Below are positions 1 to 9,912 of a stretch of 64,000 nucleotides of DNA, in pieces. The translations under genes and the position numbers were made by a program. This stretch comes from Bugula neritina (lineage: Eukaryota; Bryozoa; Gymnolaemata; Cheilostomatida; Bugulidae). The notes below the pieces were generated by a model. It had not been told where the DNA came from and searched no databases. It saw only the letters and a program-made list of their open reading frames with translations. The stretch covers positions 3,418,501 to 3,482,500 of the forward strand of contig OZ037772.1 of assembly GCA_964035545.1 (NCBI GenBank), in the 5' to 3' direction. The first letter of the stretch is position 1; each line of letters opens with the position of its first letter.

Positions 1-147
1 ATTCAGTGTTATAATTAAACTTTGAACGAGCTTTGCTCTGATTGGTTTTTTCTGACTTATTGTAATATATATCTATATCTAGCCAGGGTTTTGTGCCTAC
101 ATAGTAATGTACACGTTCTATGATAAGAGTAATTGAATGCAAATATA
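1..147. other. Host flank left of the Polinton
   Basis: AT-rich sequence outside the Polinton. I see no coding or RNA signal. It continues, after the element and its target duplication, at position 16296. Confidence 0.6.
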
Positions 148-153
148 AATGAA
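148..153. repeat. Target site duplication, left (AATGAA)
   Basis: The six bases AATGAA directly precede the left inverted repeat and are found again, identical, at 16290-16295 directly after the right inverted repeat. Polintons characteristically make 6-bp target duplications, so this fixes both ends of the element and shows insertion by its own integrase. Confidence 0.93.
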
Positions 154-333
154 AGTAGTATAATAAGCGCCTCTACGGCTATGGAAGTAAGCATCTCGTA
201 TCGGTCAATTTGTCAACATAGCGTAGACTCTATGGCTATGGAAATTAGCATCTCGTTAACTATGTGAGCATTGTAAGCCTTAAAGTTGACAGGTGGTAGC
301 TATTAAATTTAGCTTACAGTGAATACACCTTTT
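154..333 (+). repeat. Polinton left terminal inverted repeat
   Basis: This 180-bp stretch matches the reverse complement of 16084-16289 with only a few substitutions, plus a 26-bp segment present only on the right. It starts AGTAGTATAATAAG. Inside it a unit of about 31 bp is repeated directly (171-201 and 228-258, sharing GGCTATGGAA and AGCATCTCGT), so the terminus has substructure that could bind integrase or replication protein more than once. Confidence 0.95.
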
Positions 334-466
334 TAAGCAATTACTGGAAGGTGGATCAATGATTAGTTTAGCTGTATATCCTTGTCACTAACTTTATAAG
401 TAACAAAATTTACTCACTGAGCTGAGAGTTATACAGTTTGCGAGTCAAAATTTGTGTGTTTTTTGG

Positions 467-474
467 TATAAAAC
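467..474 (+). promoter_or_regulatory. TATA-like box before the first Polinton gene
   Basis: TATAAAAC lies about 65 nt upstream of the ATG at 535. A two-codon upstream ORF (ATG TTT TGA near 510) lies between them. Assignment as a promoter is inference from position and motif. Confidence 0.45.
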
Positions 475-534
475 ATCACCATTCTGAAATTTACATCATT
501 CATCGTTATATGTTTTGAGCGCAAAGGTTAATCA

Positions 535-1050
535 ATGATGACAGAAGTAGAAAATTTTCCCTTGCAAAATAAAGATCCTATATTTAATGAACAAGATGCA
601 AATGTGGCTGAAGATGAGTTAGATGTGGCGAGAAAAGTTGTACATAATCGGAATACACTCATTAATAAAGTTTCGACCAGGAGAGATAATGCAAAGAATG
701 ACTGGAGCTTTTCAGAACTAAAAAAGAAACCTATCGCTATTATCCTGGTAGCACTATTTTTATCAATGAATGTAATCAACATAGTTATGAGCGGTAATGG
801 TAGCTTTTCTGGAAAGATGTTTTCAACTAATTATACTTTAGACAGAATGTTCAATAACTGCACAAAACACTTCGAAATGACTGACAATTTAAAACTAGCT
901 GTTTGCAACACTAAAGTTCACGGGGATTTTATAACTATACAATATTTTTTCTTGAATGGTAATATGTCTCAGAGTGATGCGTCTTCACCATCTAAGCTGT
1001 TAACAGTTTTGACTAAACACATTTTAGAAAATAATTATTACGGAATGTAA
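535..1050 (+). CDS. Polinton single-pass membrane protein, function unknown (171 aa)
   Basis: I do not recognise a family. The protein has an acidic then basic N-terminal part of about 60 residues, one hydrophobic segment at residues 66-85 (IAIILVALFLSMNVINIVM) preceded by three lysines, and a C-terminal part of about 85 residues. The basic stretch before the segment and the four N-glycosylation sequons after it (N88, N99, N108, N143) fit a type II membrane protein with an extracellular or lumenal C-terminus; C109 and C124 could pair there. Two adjacent ATGs (535 and 538) are possible starts. It is the first gene inside the left terminus, preceded by a TATA-like box and followed by AATAAA 30 nt after the stop. 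A cell-surface or virion-envelope role is only a guess. Confidence 0.75.
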   Translation: MMTEVENFPLQNKDPIFNEQDANVAEDELDVARKVVHNRNTLINKVSTRRDNAKNDWSFSELKKKPIAIILVALFLSMNVINIVMSGNGSFSGKMFSTNYTLDRMFNNCTKHFEMTDNLKLAVCNTKVHGDFITIQYFFLNGNMSQSDASSPSKLLTVLTKHILENNYYGM

Positions 1051-1079
1051 TGTTTTTCTGTATACAACTCATAGTTTAT

Positions 1080-1085
1080 AATAAA
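1080..1085 (+). terminator. Poly(A) signal AATAAA
   Basis: Canonical AATAAA 30 nt downstream of the stop of the membrane-protein gene at 535-1050. Confidence 0.6.
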
Positions 1086-1262
1086 ATGTTAAATGGAAAC
1101 AAAAAACATGTCTTATGGTCCAACTCTATTTGCAACTCCATTTTTAAACTTATAACTTGACACAATTTTTCTGAAACTCAAAAAGCAGAAAAAAGATAAT
1201 TAACCTTATGCTAATGATGTTTGAAACTTTGACAAAGTAAAAATTAATATTAGCAAAAATTA

Positions 1263-1620
1263 GGAGGTGACACAGCGGTTTCCAATTTAATCAATGGGAA
1301 GTAAAACATAATAAAATCTTGTATAACCTGATATAATATCGCCCAGTAATTAAACCCTAGATGGGTGGATTGTATTTAAAATTTAACAACTCAATTCCTC
1401 ATTATAGTTAGAAATCGGAAAATTTTTCAGCTAAGATGGATGACACGGCAATTTCTAATTTACGGATGGGAAGTGTCCTAGTTGAAATTTAAATACATAT
1501 GCAACTGTTAAAACACGTATCACCTACGGAAACTGATATAATATTGCTTACGTGAGTAAACCTTAAACCGGCAGATTACAATTAAAATGTTACCACCCAA
1601 CTCCCTATAATAAAAAAGAG
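1263..1620 (+). repeat. Diverged tandem duplication in Polinton intergenic region
   Basis: Between the first two genes, about 1263-1435 and 1440-1620 are diverged copies of one another. Shared blocks include GGTGACAC/GATGACAC, GATATAATAT, GTAAACC/TTAAACC and CCTCATTATA/CCCTATAATA, in the same order. The stretch has no ORF of note. It lies just upstream of the TATA box of the next gene and may be control sequence. Confidence 0.5.
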
Positions 1621-1677
1621 GAAAACTTTTAGTTAAGATAAATTTCATTTACGTAGGAATAAATTACAAAATCTCAG

Positions 1678-1687
1678 TATATAAAAG
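1678..1687 (+). promoter_or_regulatory. TATA box of the spliced gene (TATATAAAAG)
   Basis: TATATAAAAG lies about 60 nt upstream of the ATG at 1739. The same TATAAAAGC core is found in the units of the 109-bp array at 3180-4710, suggesting one promoter type is used across the element. Confidence 0.6.
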
Positions 1688-1738
1688 CCTCGAAAAACTT
1701 CTATGTTTCATCGCATCCCAAACCATACAGCAAACACC

Positions 1739-3051
1739 ATGGGAGATTTAGTAAAGAAGTTAGAAGCTGAACTACTACAACTCAGAAGAAAAGTGGGAGA
1801 AACGAGTACTAGTTCCAGTACAGTTGAACCACTCAAAGCCTTAAAGCCTTCTAAAAGAAAAAAGTAAGTAATAATATATTTCTTTTGGATATCTCACCAC
1901 TAACCTGTTAGAATATTATTAACATGAGAATGATTTTAGTTTACTATAGTGTTAGCTTTCTATAACTATGCTAACCACTAACCTGTTAGAATATTATTAA
2001 CACGAGAATGATTTTAGTTTACTATAGTGTTAGCTTTCTATAATTATGCTAACCTTTTTTATCAGCTAAAAGTAGCATTTTATTCATTACAATAATATTA
2101 TTTTAGTGAATCTAAGTCTGGTGAATCAAAGCGTAAGAAACCTGCATCAATTCCAAAGGTGGATGAGTCGACTAGCGAGCCATCTGTATCTACCAGCGTG
2201 AGGTTAGTAGAATATCGTAAATCATCAATCATCTGTAAGACTCACAATTAATTGTATTCACTTGACAAACTATAAACAAATAAACAGACGTTTGTCGTGT
2301 AATAAATTATATTACGTAGAATAAGTTACATATTATAAAACATAGTAATAGATCCCTCTTTTTTAGAGCTACTACCACTCCTTCCTCTATGACGTTGTCT
2401 ATTCCATCCGCTAGTTCCTCTACTGGTACAACTGTTACTACAAGTGATGATGCTGCCACTGCTGCTACCGCTGTCGATCAGAGCAAAACACCTGCAAATG
2501 AAGAAGGTTGCTATTTAGTCCCTCTTAATTATGATCAATCACAATTATCCTACTACACTGACAATGACAAGATAATACCTACATTTAATCATTCGCGTAA
2601 ATTCTTTTTTAAATCTGATGAATTTATAGGTGAATTAAAAATATACGAGTCGAAAATTCCCAACAGTGGGCCATGTTTATATGTGAAAAAATCTAAAAAT
2701 CTAGAACTTTTTAAAACAAAGCTAGCTAAAATTTTTGAAAAAAAAGTTAAGTTTTACGGTAAAAGTGAAAATGCATCATTGCTCGGATGTTATGTTGACG
2801 TGGTCAGAAACATGGAAGACGAAATTTGCGTAAATGCTGTAGTCAATGGACAACCTGTGTTATTAAATGTACAACAACTGTATGGAAAAGTGGGAAAATT
2901 AACATGCGTGTTGAGAAGCGGTGTGATAAAAAAAGTAAACGAGGACTTATTTTGGTCACTAAATGTGACCGAAATCAAACTAGACGACATATCACCGGAT
3001 GAATATAATTATTTTAAACGATCGGAGCCGATCATAAAATTTTTAGGCTGA
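1739..3051 (+). CDS. Three-exon Polinton gene, function unknown (301 aa)
   Basis: Exons are 1739-1863, 2107-2202 and 2367-3051. Donors read GTAAGT and GTTAGT; acceptors end TTTTAG. Both junctions keep phase exactly (125 and 96 nt, then 685 nt including the stop, 906 nt in all), and the third exon runs in frame into the ATG at 2389, which alone would look like the start of a 220-aa protein. The N-terminal exon is a short Leu/Lys helix ending in a basic cluster, the second is basic then Ser/Thr-rich, and the third opens with a Ser/Thr/Ala-rich linker before a folded domain of about 185 residues that starts near CYLVPLNYD. The C-terminal part alternates hydrophobic strands and could be an OB-like DNA-binding fold, which is a guess. 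No known family recognised. Confidence 0.72.
1896..2051 (+). repeat. 78-bp tandem duplication inside intron 1
   Basis: Two direct copies, 1896-1973 and 1974-2051, differ by only a few bases (for example AACATGAG against AACACGAG). The near-identity marks a recent duplication. It lies wholly within the first intron of the spliced gene, so it does not alter the protein. Confidence 0.85.
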
Positions 3052-3179
3052 CGGACTGACACTGACTCTCTAATATAAATATGTTGTATTTTTTGGTGAT
3101 GGGGAAATATTTTATGTTGGTGAATGGAATACTTTTATGCGTATTATTGTTTAAAATATTGTTACAATATATCTCAATA

Positions 3180-4710
3180 TATAATCAGTAAAAAGAAATT
3201 CAATACTATCTCTGCCACTATTAAACACAAAATGTATAAAAGCGAGTTGTTAATACACAACATCTATATATTACAATCTATCTCAATATATACTCAATGA
3301 AAAAAAATTCAATACTATCTCTGCCACTATTAAACACAAAATGTATAAAAGCGAGTTGTTAATATACAACATCTATATATTACAATCTATCTCAATATAT
3401 ACTCAATGAAAAGAAATTCAATACTAGCACTGCTACTATTGAATGTATAAAAGCGAGTTGTTAATATACAACATCTATATATTACAATCTATCTCAATAT
3501 ATACTCAGTGAAAAGAAATTCAATACTAGCACCGCTACTATTGAATGTATAAAAACGAGTTAATATACAACATCTATATATTACAATCTATCTCAATATA
3601 TACTCAATGAAAAGAAATTCAATACTAGCACTGCTACTATTGAATGTATAAAAGCGAGTTGTTAATATACAACATCTATATATTACAATCTATCTCAATA
3701 TATACTCAATGAAAAGAAATTCAATACTATCTCTGCCACTATTAAACCCAAAATGTATAAAAGCGAGTTGTTAATATACAATATCTATATACTTCAATCT
3801 ATCTCAATATATACTCAATGAAAAGAAACTCAATACTATATCTCTGCCACTATTAAACCCAAAATGTATAAAAGCGAGTTGTTAATATACAATATCTATA
3901 TACTTCAATCTATCTCAATATATACTCGATGAAAAGAAATTCAATACTATCTCTGCCACTATTAAACCCAAAATGTATAAAAGCGAGTTGTTAATATACA
4001 ATATCTATATACTTCAATCTATCTCAATATATACTCAATGAAAAGAAATTCAATACTATCTCTGCCACTATTAAACCCAAAATGTATAAAAGCGAGTTGT
4101 TAATATACAATATCTATATACTTCAATCTATCTCAATATATACTCGATGAAAAGAAATTCAATACTATCTCTGCCACTATTAAACCCAAAATGTATAAAA
4201 GCGAGTTGTTAATATACAACATCTATATATTACAATCTATCTCAATATATACTCGATGAAAAGAAATTCAATACTATCTCTGCCACTATTAAACACAAAA
4301 TGTATAAAAGCGAGTTGTTAATATACAATATCTATATACTTCAATCTATTTCAATATATACTCGATGAAAAGAAACTCAATACTATCTCTGCCACTATTA
4401 AACACAAAATGTATAAAAGCGAGTTGTTAATATACAATATCTATATACTTCAATCTATTTCAATATATACTCGATGAAAAGAAACTCAATACTATCTCTG
4501 CCACTATTATACACAAAATGTATAAAAGCGAGTTGTTAATATACAATATCTATATACTTCAATCTATCTCAATATATACTCGATGAAAAGAAATTCAATA
4601 CTATCTCTGCCACTATTAAACACAAAATGTATAAAAGCGAGTTGTTAATATACAATATCTATATACTTCAATCTATTTCAATTTATTTCAATATATCTTA
4701 ATATATACTC
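3180..4710 (+). repeat. 109-bp tandem array, 14 units, each with a TATA-like box
   Basis: The anchor ATGTATAAAA occurs at 3232, 3341, 3443, 3545, 3644, 3753, 3864, 3973, 4082, 4191, 4300, 4409, 4518 and 4627. Spacing is mostly exactly 109 bp; three intervals of 99-102 bp reflect a short deletion in the older units near 3430-3640. Each unit holds TATAAAAGCGAG (TATAAAAACGAG in one), ATCTATCTCAATATATACTC and CTGCCACTATTA. No unit encodes a protein. The array lies directly upstream of the polymerase gene, so a multiplied promoter or enhancer, or a replication or packaging element, is possible. The regular units of the right half show recent unequal exchange. Confidence 0.9.
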
Positions 4711-4927
4711 GATGAAAAAGTTTAAAACACTGTTCTTCTGGCTCTGATGAAGAGTGTAGTAAACCTGACAATTCTATCTGATAATGCCACTATATGTCAA
4801 GTATATACATTTATGAGTGTATCTATTTACATATTAATAAACAATATCTCTATTTGAAGTAATTTTCTTTGATCCTTGCATCTCTATCAAGGTGGTTAAA
4901 AGAATAATTTATACTTCAATGTTTTAG
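4711..4927 (+). other. Leader region between the array and the first visible polymerase exon
   Basis: After the array the sequence is unique. It must contain the start of the polymerase gene, because the zinc-finger exon at 4928 opens directly after a splice acceptor (GTTTTAG) without an ATG. Short ATG-led reading frames exist (for example at 4709), but I cannot choose the true first exon. Confidence 0.4.
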
Positions 4928-7900
4928 AGAAATTCAAGTGCCACATATGTGGAAAAAGTTATAACCACAGGCAAAGTTTGAGCAGGCACCAAAGTATCCA
5001 CAAAAAAAGATGTGATCAATGTAAACGGTTGTATGCACCGTGGAAAACAAATCACCGATGTCATAACACGGTAATTTATCTACTGAGTGATACGATACGA
5101 TATGAATATGATCATACTACATATACTATTACAACAAACTCAAAGCTAACTAATCAATGGTAATCTTGGTAAATTTTAGAATACAAACTCAAACGGAGCA
5201 GAGAGAAGGTCAAACAAAAAGCCTCAAACCACATTCAGTGATGATATTGAACGCTATCAGTACAAAGGCATTTACGAAGAGGAAACAAATGCTCTATTGA
5301 GAAAAAACTGGTCAGCTATAAGAACGTACAACAGAAAAGGGAAATATTGTAGTGTCTACAATCGATTGATAAAAGACAATGACATTATTTCAACTTTAAA
5401 CAATAAAGAAGTGAAATTAATATTTCATGAACAAACATTGAAATTCAAATGCAATGCTTCAATTGGTTTTATCCTTTTGAATCAAAATGAGGAAAAGTTG
5501 AGATACTTTCATGCTAGCATGGGTGTTGATAAACTTTTTGCCTCGCCAAAGCTAATAGAGAATTTACAAGATTTCAATCAACTTGTGAAAGAAATGACAG
5601 AAAAAGATTTCATAGAGAAAGCAACTCAAAACAGGCCAAACACTTCGTGGAGTGTTCACAAAATAACAAATATTACATTGTATGTATTTCCTATACCAGA
5701 TCACAATATCGGAAGCCCTATATCTCCATCTGAGAGAACAAAACAAAACAAAGCAATTATAACAGCTAGCACTGATACAACTGGAAGACTGTATGAAGAC
5801 AACTTATGTCTATTTAGAGCTCTAGCTTACTCAAAGGGGCAGCAGAGTACTTTAACACAGTCTACGAAACATTATTATGAAATGTACTTGAATGGTATGA
5901 ACAAACTGAATCAAGATTTTACAGGAGTGCCTTTATCAGACCTCAGATTTGCCGAGCGAATACTGAACTGTTCTATTAATGTGTACACCTTGGAATACAA
6001 TACAGGGAAAGAAGCTAATGCAAAGCTTATGTACAGAGCCACTACCAATTACAAACACAAACTAAACCTACATCTAGAGGAATCACATTTCAGTTGGATA
6101 AAAAACATCTCTCTTTACACAAAGTCATACAAATGTACATTTTGTAACAAGCTAATGAAATCAGTCAGAGCGTTGAATAGTCATAACACAGTATGTACAG
6201 CTGGTGAAACAAACCTTGTGTATCCCTACGGGGTGTATACTCCGTCTCGATCTATTTTCGAAAAGCTTGAAGATGTTCACATCACAGTTGATGAAAATAG
6301 ACGACATTATCCGTACTTTGCTGTGTTTGATTGCGAAACGATGATGTCTTCGATTGATTTACCTGCAAACACAAATACAATACACTATGAAAACAAACAC
6401 AAGTTGGCTTGTATAAGTTTATGCTCAAACGTATCTGGCTATACACAACCAGTGAATTTCATGAATTCTGGAAATGAATACGAGCTGGTTGTGAAAATGA
6501 TGGATTTCCTTACAAAGCTGTCTGAAGTATGCTACCAGAGATTGCTTGTTAGATACAATGATGTGTTTAAACAACTACGTGAAAAAGCTGACGAGTGTAT
6601 CAAGAAAGAAATTGAAGCTAGTTGTAATAACAAAGCAGTGAACAATGTCAAAAAAAAGTTTGAATCACTAGAAAGTCAACTCCACTGTTATTTGAAAGAC
6701 TTGATGATCTTGTCTTTCAACGGCGCTGTCTATGACATTCCATTGATTCGACAACATATGCTACGGTATCTATTAGAACAAAACCAAAAAGTTTTGTTTA
6801 CAGCTAAAAAAGGAAACAAATACATGTGTATTCAAACGGAAAAATTAAGATTTCTAGACGTGCTCAATTTCCTTGCTCCAGGGTTTTCGTACTCTGATTA
6901 TCTAAAAGCTATGGGAGTTGAAGGGGAAAAATTCTTCTGGCCTTATGACATATTCACATCTATGGAAGTGCTAGACAGAACAGAGTTCCCCGCTCATGAA
7001 GAGTTTTACAGTAAACTGAAAGGTAAAAACATATCCGTTCAGGAGTATGAAAAATGCAAAGAAATATGGGTGCAGAAAGGAATGAAAACATTAAAAGACT
7101 TACTAGAGTACTACAATAACGAAGATGTCAGACACTTTATACCAGCATTAGAAAAGCAAAATGAATTTTACAAATCATGCAATCTTGATTTCAAGTCAGC
7201 TATATCTATACCAGGACTAGCGATTCAATATTTATTTCAATTAAAAGACCCAGAAGCGCCAATCTTTCTGTTTGGTGATAAGTTTAAAGACATTCACCAA
7301 CTTATCAAATCAAACATTAGAGGTGGTTTATCAATTGTGTTCTCAAGGTATCAAGAAGCTGGCGCAACAAAGATTAAACCTGAATACTTTGGTGATCAAG
7401 CCAAAACTACGCAAACATGTGTAGGGTATGATGCGACAAGTTGATATTTGAGTTGCCTAGTGAAAGATATGCCCACAGGAGCCTTTGTAAGAAGGCGGAG
7501 AGAAAATAGCTTTAGAATAGAAAAAAGCTACTATTCGGGTGAAAAAGCTACAGTATGGCTAAAATACATGTCAAAGCTGCTCGGAGTCAAAATTCAACAC
7601 AAGTTTAATAGCACCGAATGTCGAATAGGTGGACGAAACATACCAGTCGATGGATACGCTCTGGCGAGTGATGGTAGTGAACTAGTGTTCAACTACTCAG
7701 GATGCTGGTTTCACGGACATCTATGCGACTATTGTCCAAATGGAAAGTTTAATAACAAAGAAAAAGATTTACAAAATCAAATAGACACATACAATACGCT
7801 GAAATATTTCCAAGATTTGGGTTACAGAGTCTACCATACTTGGGAGTGTGAATTTGATAATTTGAAAAAGGAAAACAGTGATGTCAGTGAGTTCTGCTCA

Positions 7901-9330
7901 AATCTGGACTTCATTGTTGATTCAAGATACGTAATATCAGAAAGCAAAATACTAGAAGAAATCAAAAATGGTTCAATGTTTGGAATGGCTGAAGTTGATA
8001 TAGAAACACCTGAAGACTTGAAAACAATATTTGCTGAATATCAACCTATACAAAAAAATGTACTGATATCAAGGGATGACATAGGCCCACACATGAAACA
8101 ATTTGCAGAACGAAATGGTTTACTAAAAAAGCCATCACGTACTTTAATCAGTAGCTATTTCGGGAACAAAATCCTTTTGTCCACCCCGCTACTGCAATGG
8201 TACCTACAACACGGCTTAGTGGTTACAAAAGTATATCAAGTAATTCAATACAAGCCATCAAAATGCTTCAAGCTGTTTGGTGAAAAGGTAATGGAGGCTA
8301 GGAGAGCTGGTGACCTCGATTCCTCAAAGAAGATTATATCGGATTCATGCAAACTAATAGGTATTTAGTAAATATTGACATGTTTAAACATAGCACTTAT
8401 TCAATGGTTATTAATATGCAAATCACTTAAGCATCTAGCAAGAGCGATAACTTTTGCATTGAATAATTACTCAATATATTTCAAAATAATCCACTTCGCT
8501 ATATTTCAGGAAACTCTGCGTATGGCCGAACACTAGTCAACCTGGAGAGTCACACTGATATCATATATTGTGATGCTGAAGAGACAAACATCTCAAGACT
8601 GGTAAACAATCCTAGATTTAACAGCTTACAAGAAATTGATTCTCAACTAGTTGAAATTGAATCACGAAAAGCTAAGATTAGACTCAATGTACCAGTACAA
8701 ATTGGCTTTCAAGTATTAGAGTATGCAAAGCTAGCCATGTTGAAATTCTATTACGATTTCTTGTTAAAGTTTCTATCTCTAGACAGTTTTGCTTTGATTC
8801 AAATGGACACTGACTCAATGTATTTAGCTCTAAGTGAAAAAACTTTGTACCTAGCGGTTAAAAGTGATATGAGAAATGAATTTGAACAAGAACACACTAG
8901 TTGGATGTGTAGAGAATATTGCGATGAACACAAGTCACAATATTTTCAATGTATGTTTAACGGGCAAACCTGGAATCCATTAGACTGTTGTAAAGCTAGT
9001 GCCAAGTTCCACAAAAGATCTTTGGGGTTGTTTCACTGCGAAAATGTCTCCCGAGGTGTTGTAGCGCTTTGCTCCAAATGTTACTATTGTTTCGGGGAAG
9101 AACCTAAATACAGTTCAAAAGGTGTCAGTAAATTGCACAACAACTATACCGAAAAAGATTACTTCGATGTATTGATAAATCAGAAAATTGCTTACGGTAC
9201 GAACAAGGGTTTTCGAGTAAAAGGTGAAGAAATATTCACGTACGTTCAAAATCGAAAAGCTTTAAATTATTTTTACGGAAAGAGAATTGTGTCACAAGAT
9301 CACGTGACAACCAAACCTACTTTACTGTAA
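4928..9330 (+). CDS. polB: Protein-primed DNA polymerase B of the Polinton, intron-bearing, with in-frame stop
   Basis: Replicates the element. Visible exons are 4928-5070, 5180-8360 and 8510-9330, joined in phase. Exon 1 carries a C2H2-type finger (CHICGKSY...H..H) followed by CDQC; the first coding exon is not identified. Exon 2 holds an OTU-like stretch (EDNLCLFRALA, about 5796-5828), a second finger (about 6127-6204), ExoI (FDCET, about 6328), ExoII (FNGAVYD, about 6716) and ExoIII (YYNNEDV, about 7109). Polymerase motif A starts at the Asp codon 7430-7432 and is broken by TGA at 7442-7444, after which the same frame continues. Motif B is split by the 149-bp intron 8361-8509 (KLI before, NSAYG after). 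Motif C is MDTDSMYL (8803-8826). As it stands full-length polymerase should not be made; this is either a recent nonsense mutation or, less likely, readthrough or an assembly error. Confidence 0.9.
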
Positions 9331-9411
9331 AAAAACTGTGTTCAGTTAGCGCGTTCAGTTAATTGGTATTTCACTGTTCGGTTGATAGGTCGCATCAATC
9401 AATATTCTACG

Positions 9412-9810
9412 ATGGAAAATTTATACCTATTACAGAAAAACGCTTATAATTATATATGGTACAAGCTTTCGAAAATGAGTAGACAACATTACGTTAACTA
9501 TTGTATAACACAAACCGTTTTGGACATGTACAATAAACATCAAAATTGGAGTGAGGAAGAAATAAATGAATTGGTCGAACTAGCCGAGGATATGTACGAG
9601 ACTAACGGTTACGTTCAGTTTTGTAAAGTGGCAAAAGATTTGACTGATCCAAATATCTCAGCTATTCGCTTAGAAACAATATTTTTCTTGTGCGTGCAAA
9701 TTTGCAAAATGTATATCGAGGCTGGAGAACACTTCGCAGTGAAATATTTTATTCAACAGATCCAATGGAACTTGGGAATAGCTCTCGAGAAACAAAACAA
9801 TGTACAATAG
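9412..9810 (+). CDS. Small helical protein, possibly Bcl-2-like (132 aa)
   Basis: The ATG at 9412 is the first in the frame. The predicted protein looks wholly alpha-helical, with no signal peptide or membrane tail. Helix one contains YIWYKLSKMS (residues 14-23), which resembles the BH4 helix of Bcl-2 proteins. A later helix has LVELAEDM (54-61), fitting the BH3 pattern Leu-x3-small-acidic-Asp-hydrophobic. These are followed, in the order of that fold, by a hydrophobic helix (residues 84-101) and an amphipathic Trp-containing C-terminal helix (108-127). Animal DNA viruses often carry such death suppressors, so an anti-apoptotic role would make sense. The protein is shorter than typical Bcl-2 members and lacks a clear NWGR motif, so this assignment is tentative; otherwise it is an unknown Polinton protein. 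Confidence 0.45.
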   Translation: MENLYLLQKNAYNYIWYKLSKMSRQHYVNYCITQTVLDMYNKHQNWSEEEINELVELAEDMYETNGYVQFCKVAKDLTDPNISAIRLETIFFLCVQICKMYIEAGEHFAVKYFIQQIQWNLGIALEKQNNVQ

Positions 9811-9838
9811 TTTATTTTGTATATAATTGTGTATATTT

Positions 9839-9896
9839 GCCTAAACTTGCCTAAACATGCCTAAACATGCCTAAACATGCCTGAACTTGCCTAAAT
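9839..9896 (+). repeat. 10-bp tandem repeat upstream of the ATPase
   Basis: About six units of CCTAAACATG (variants CCTAAACTTG and CCTGAACTTG) fill the gap between the helical-protein gene and the ATPase gene. It is non-coding and lies 15-70 nt before the ATPase start, so it may be part of the 5' leader or promoter. Confidence 0.85.
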
Positions 9897-9912
9897 CTAT
9901 TTATACTTTTTT

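Noticed and set aside
3180-4710. Array as CRISPR
   Set aside because: Units of 109 bp are repeated in full with no variable spacers, and the setting is a eukaryotic element.
7442-7444. TGA as selenocysteine or programmed readthrough
   Set aside because: I see no selenocysteine-type context, and I cannot assess a distant SECIS element. Nonsense mutation is simpler.
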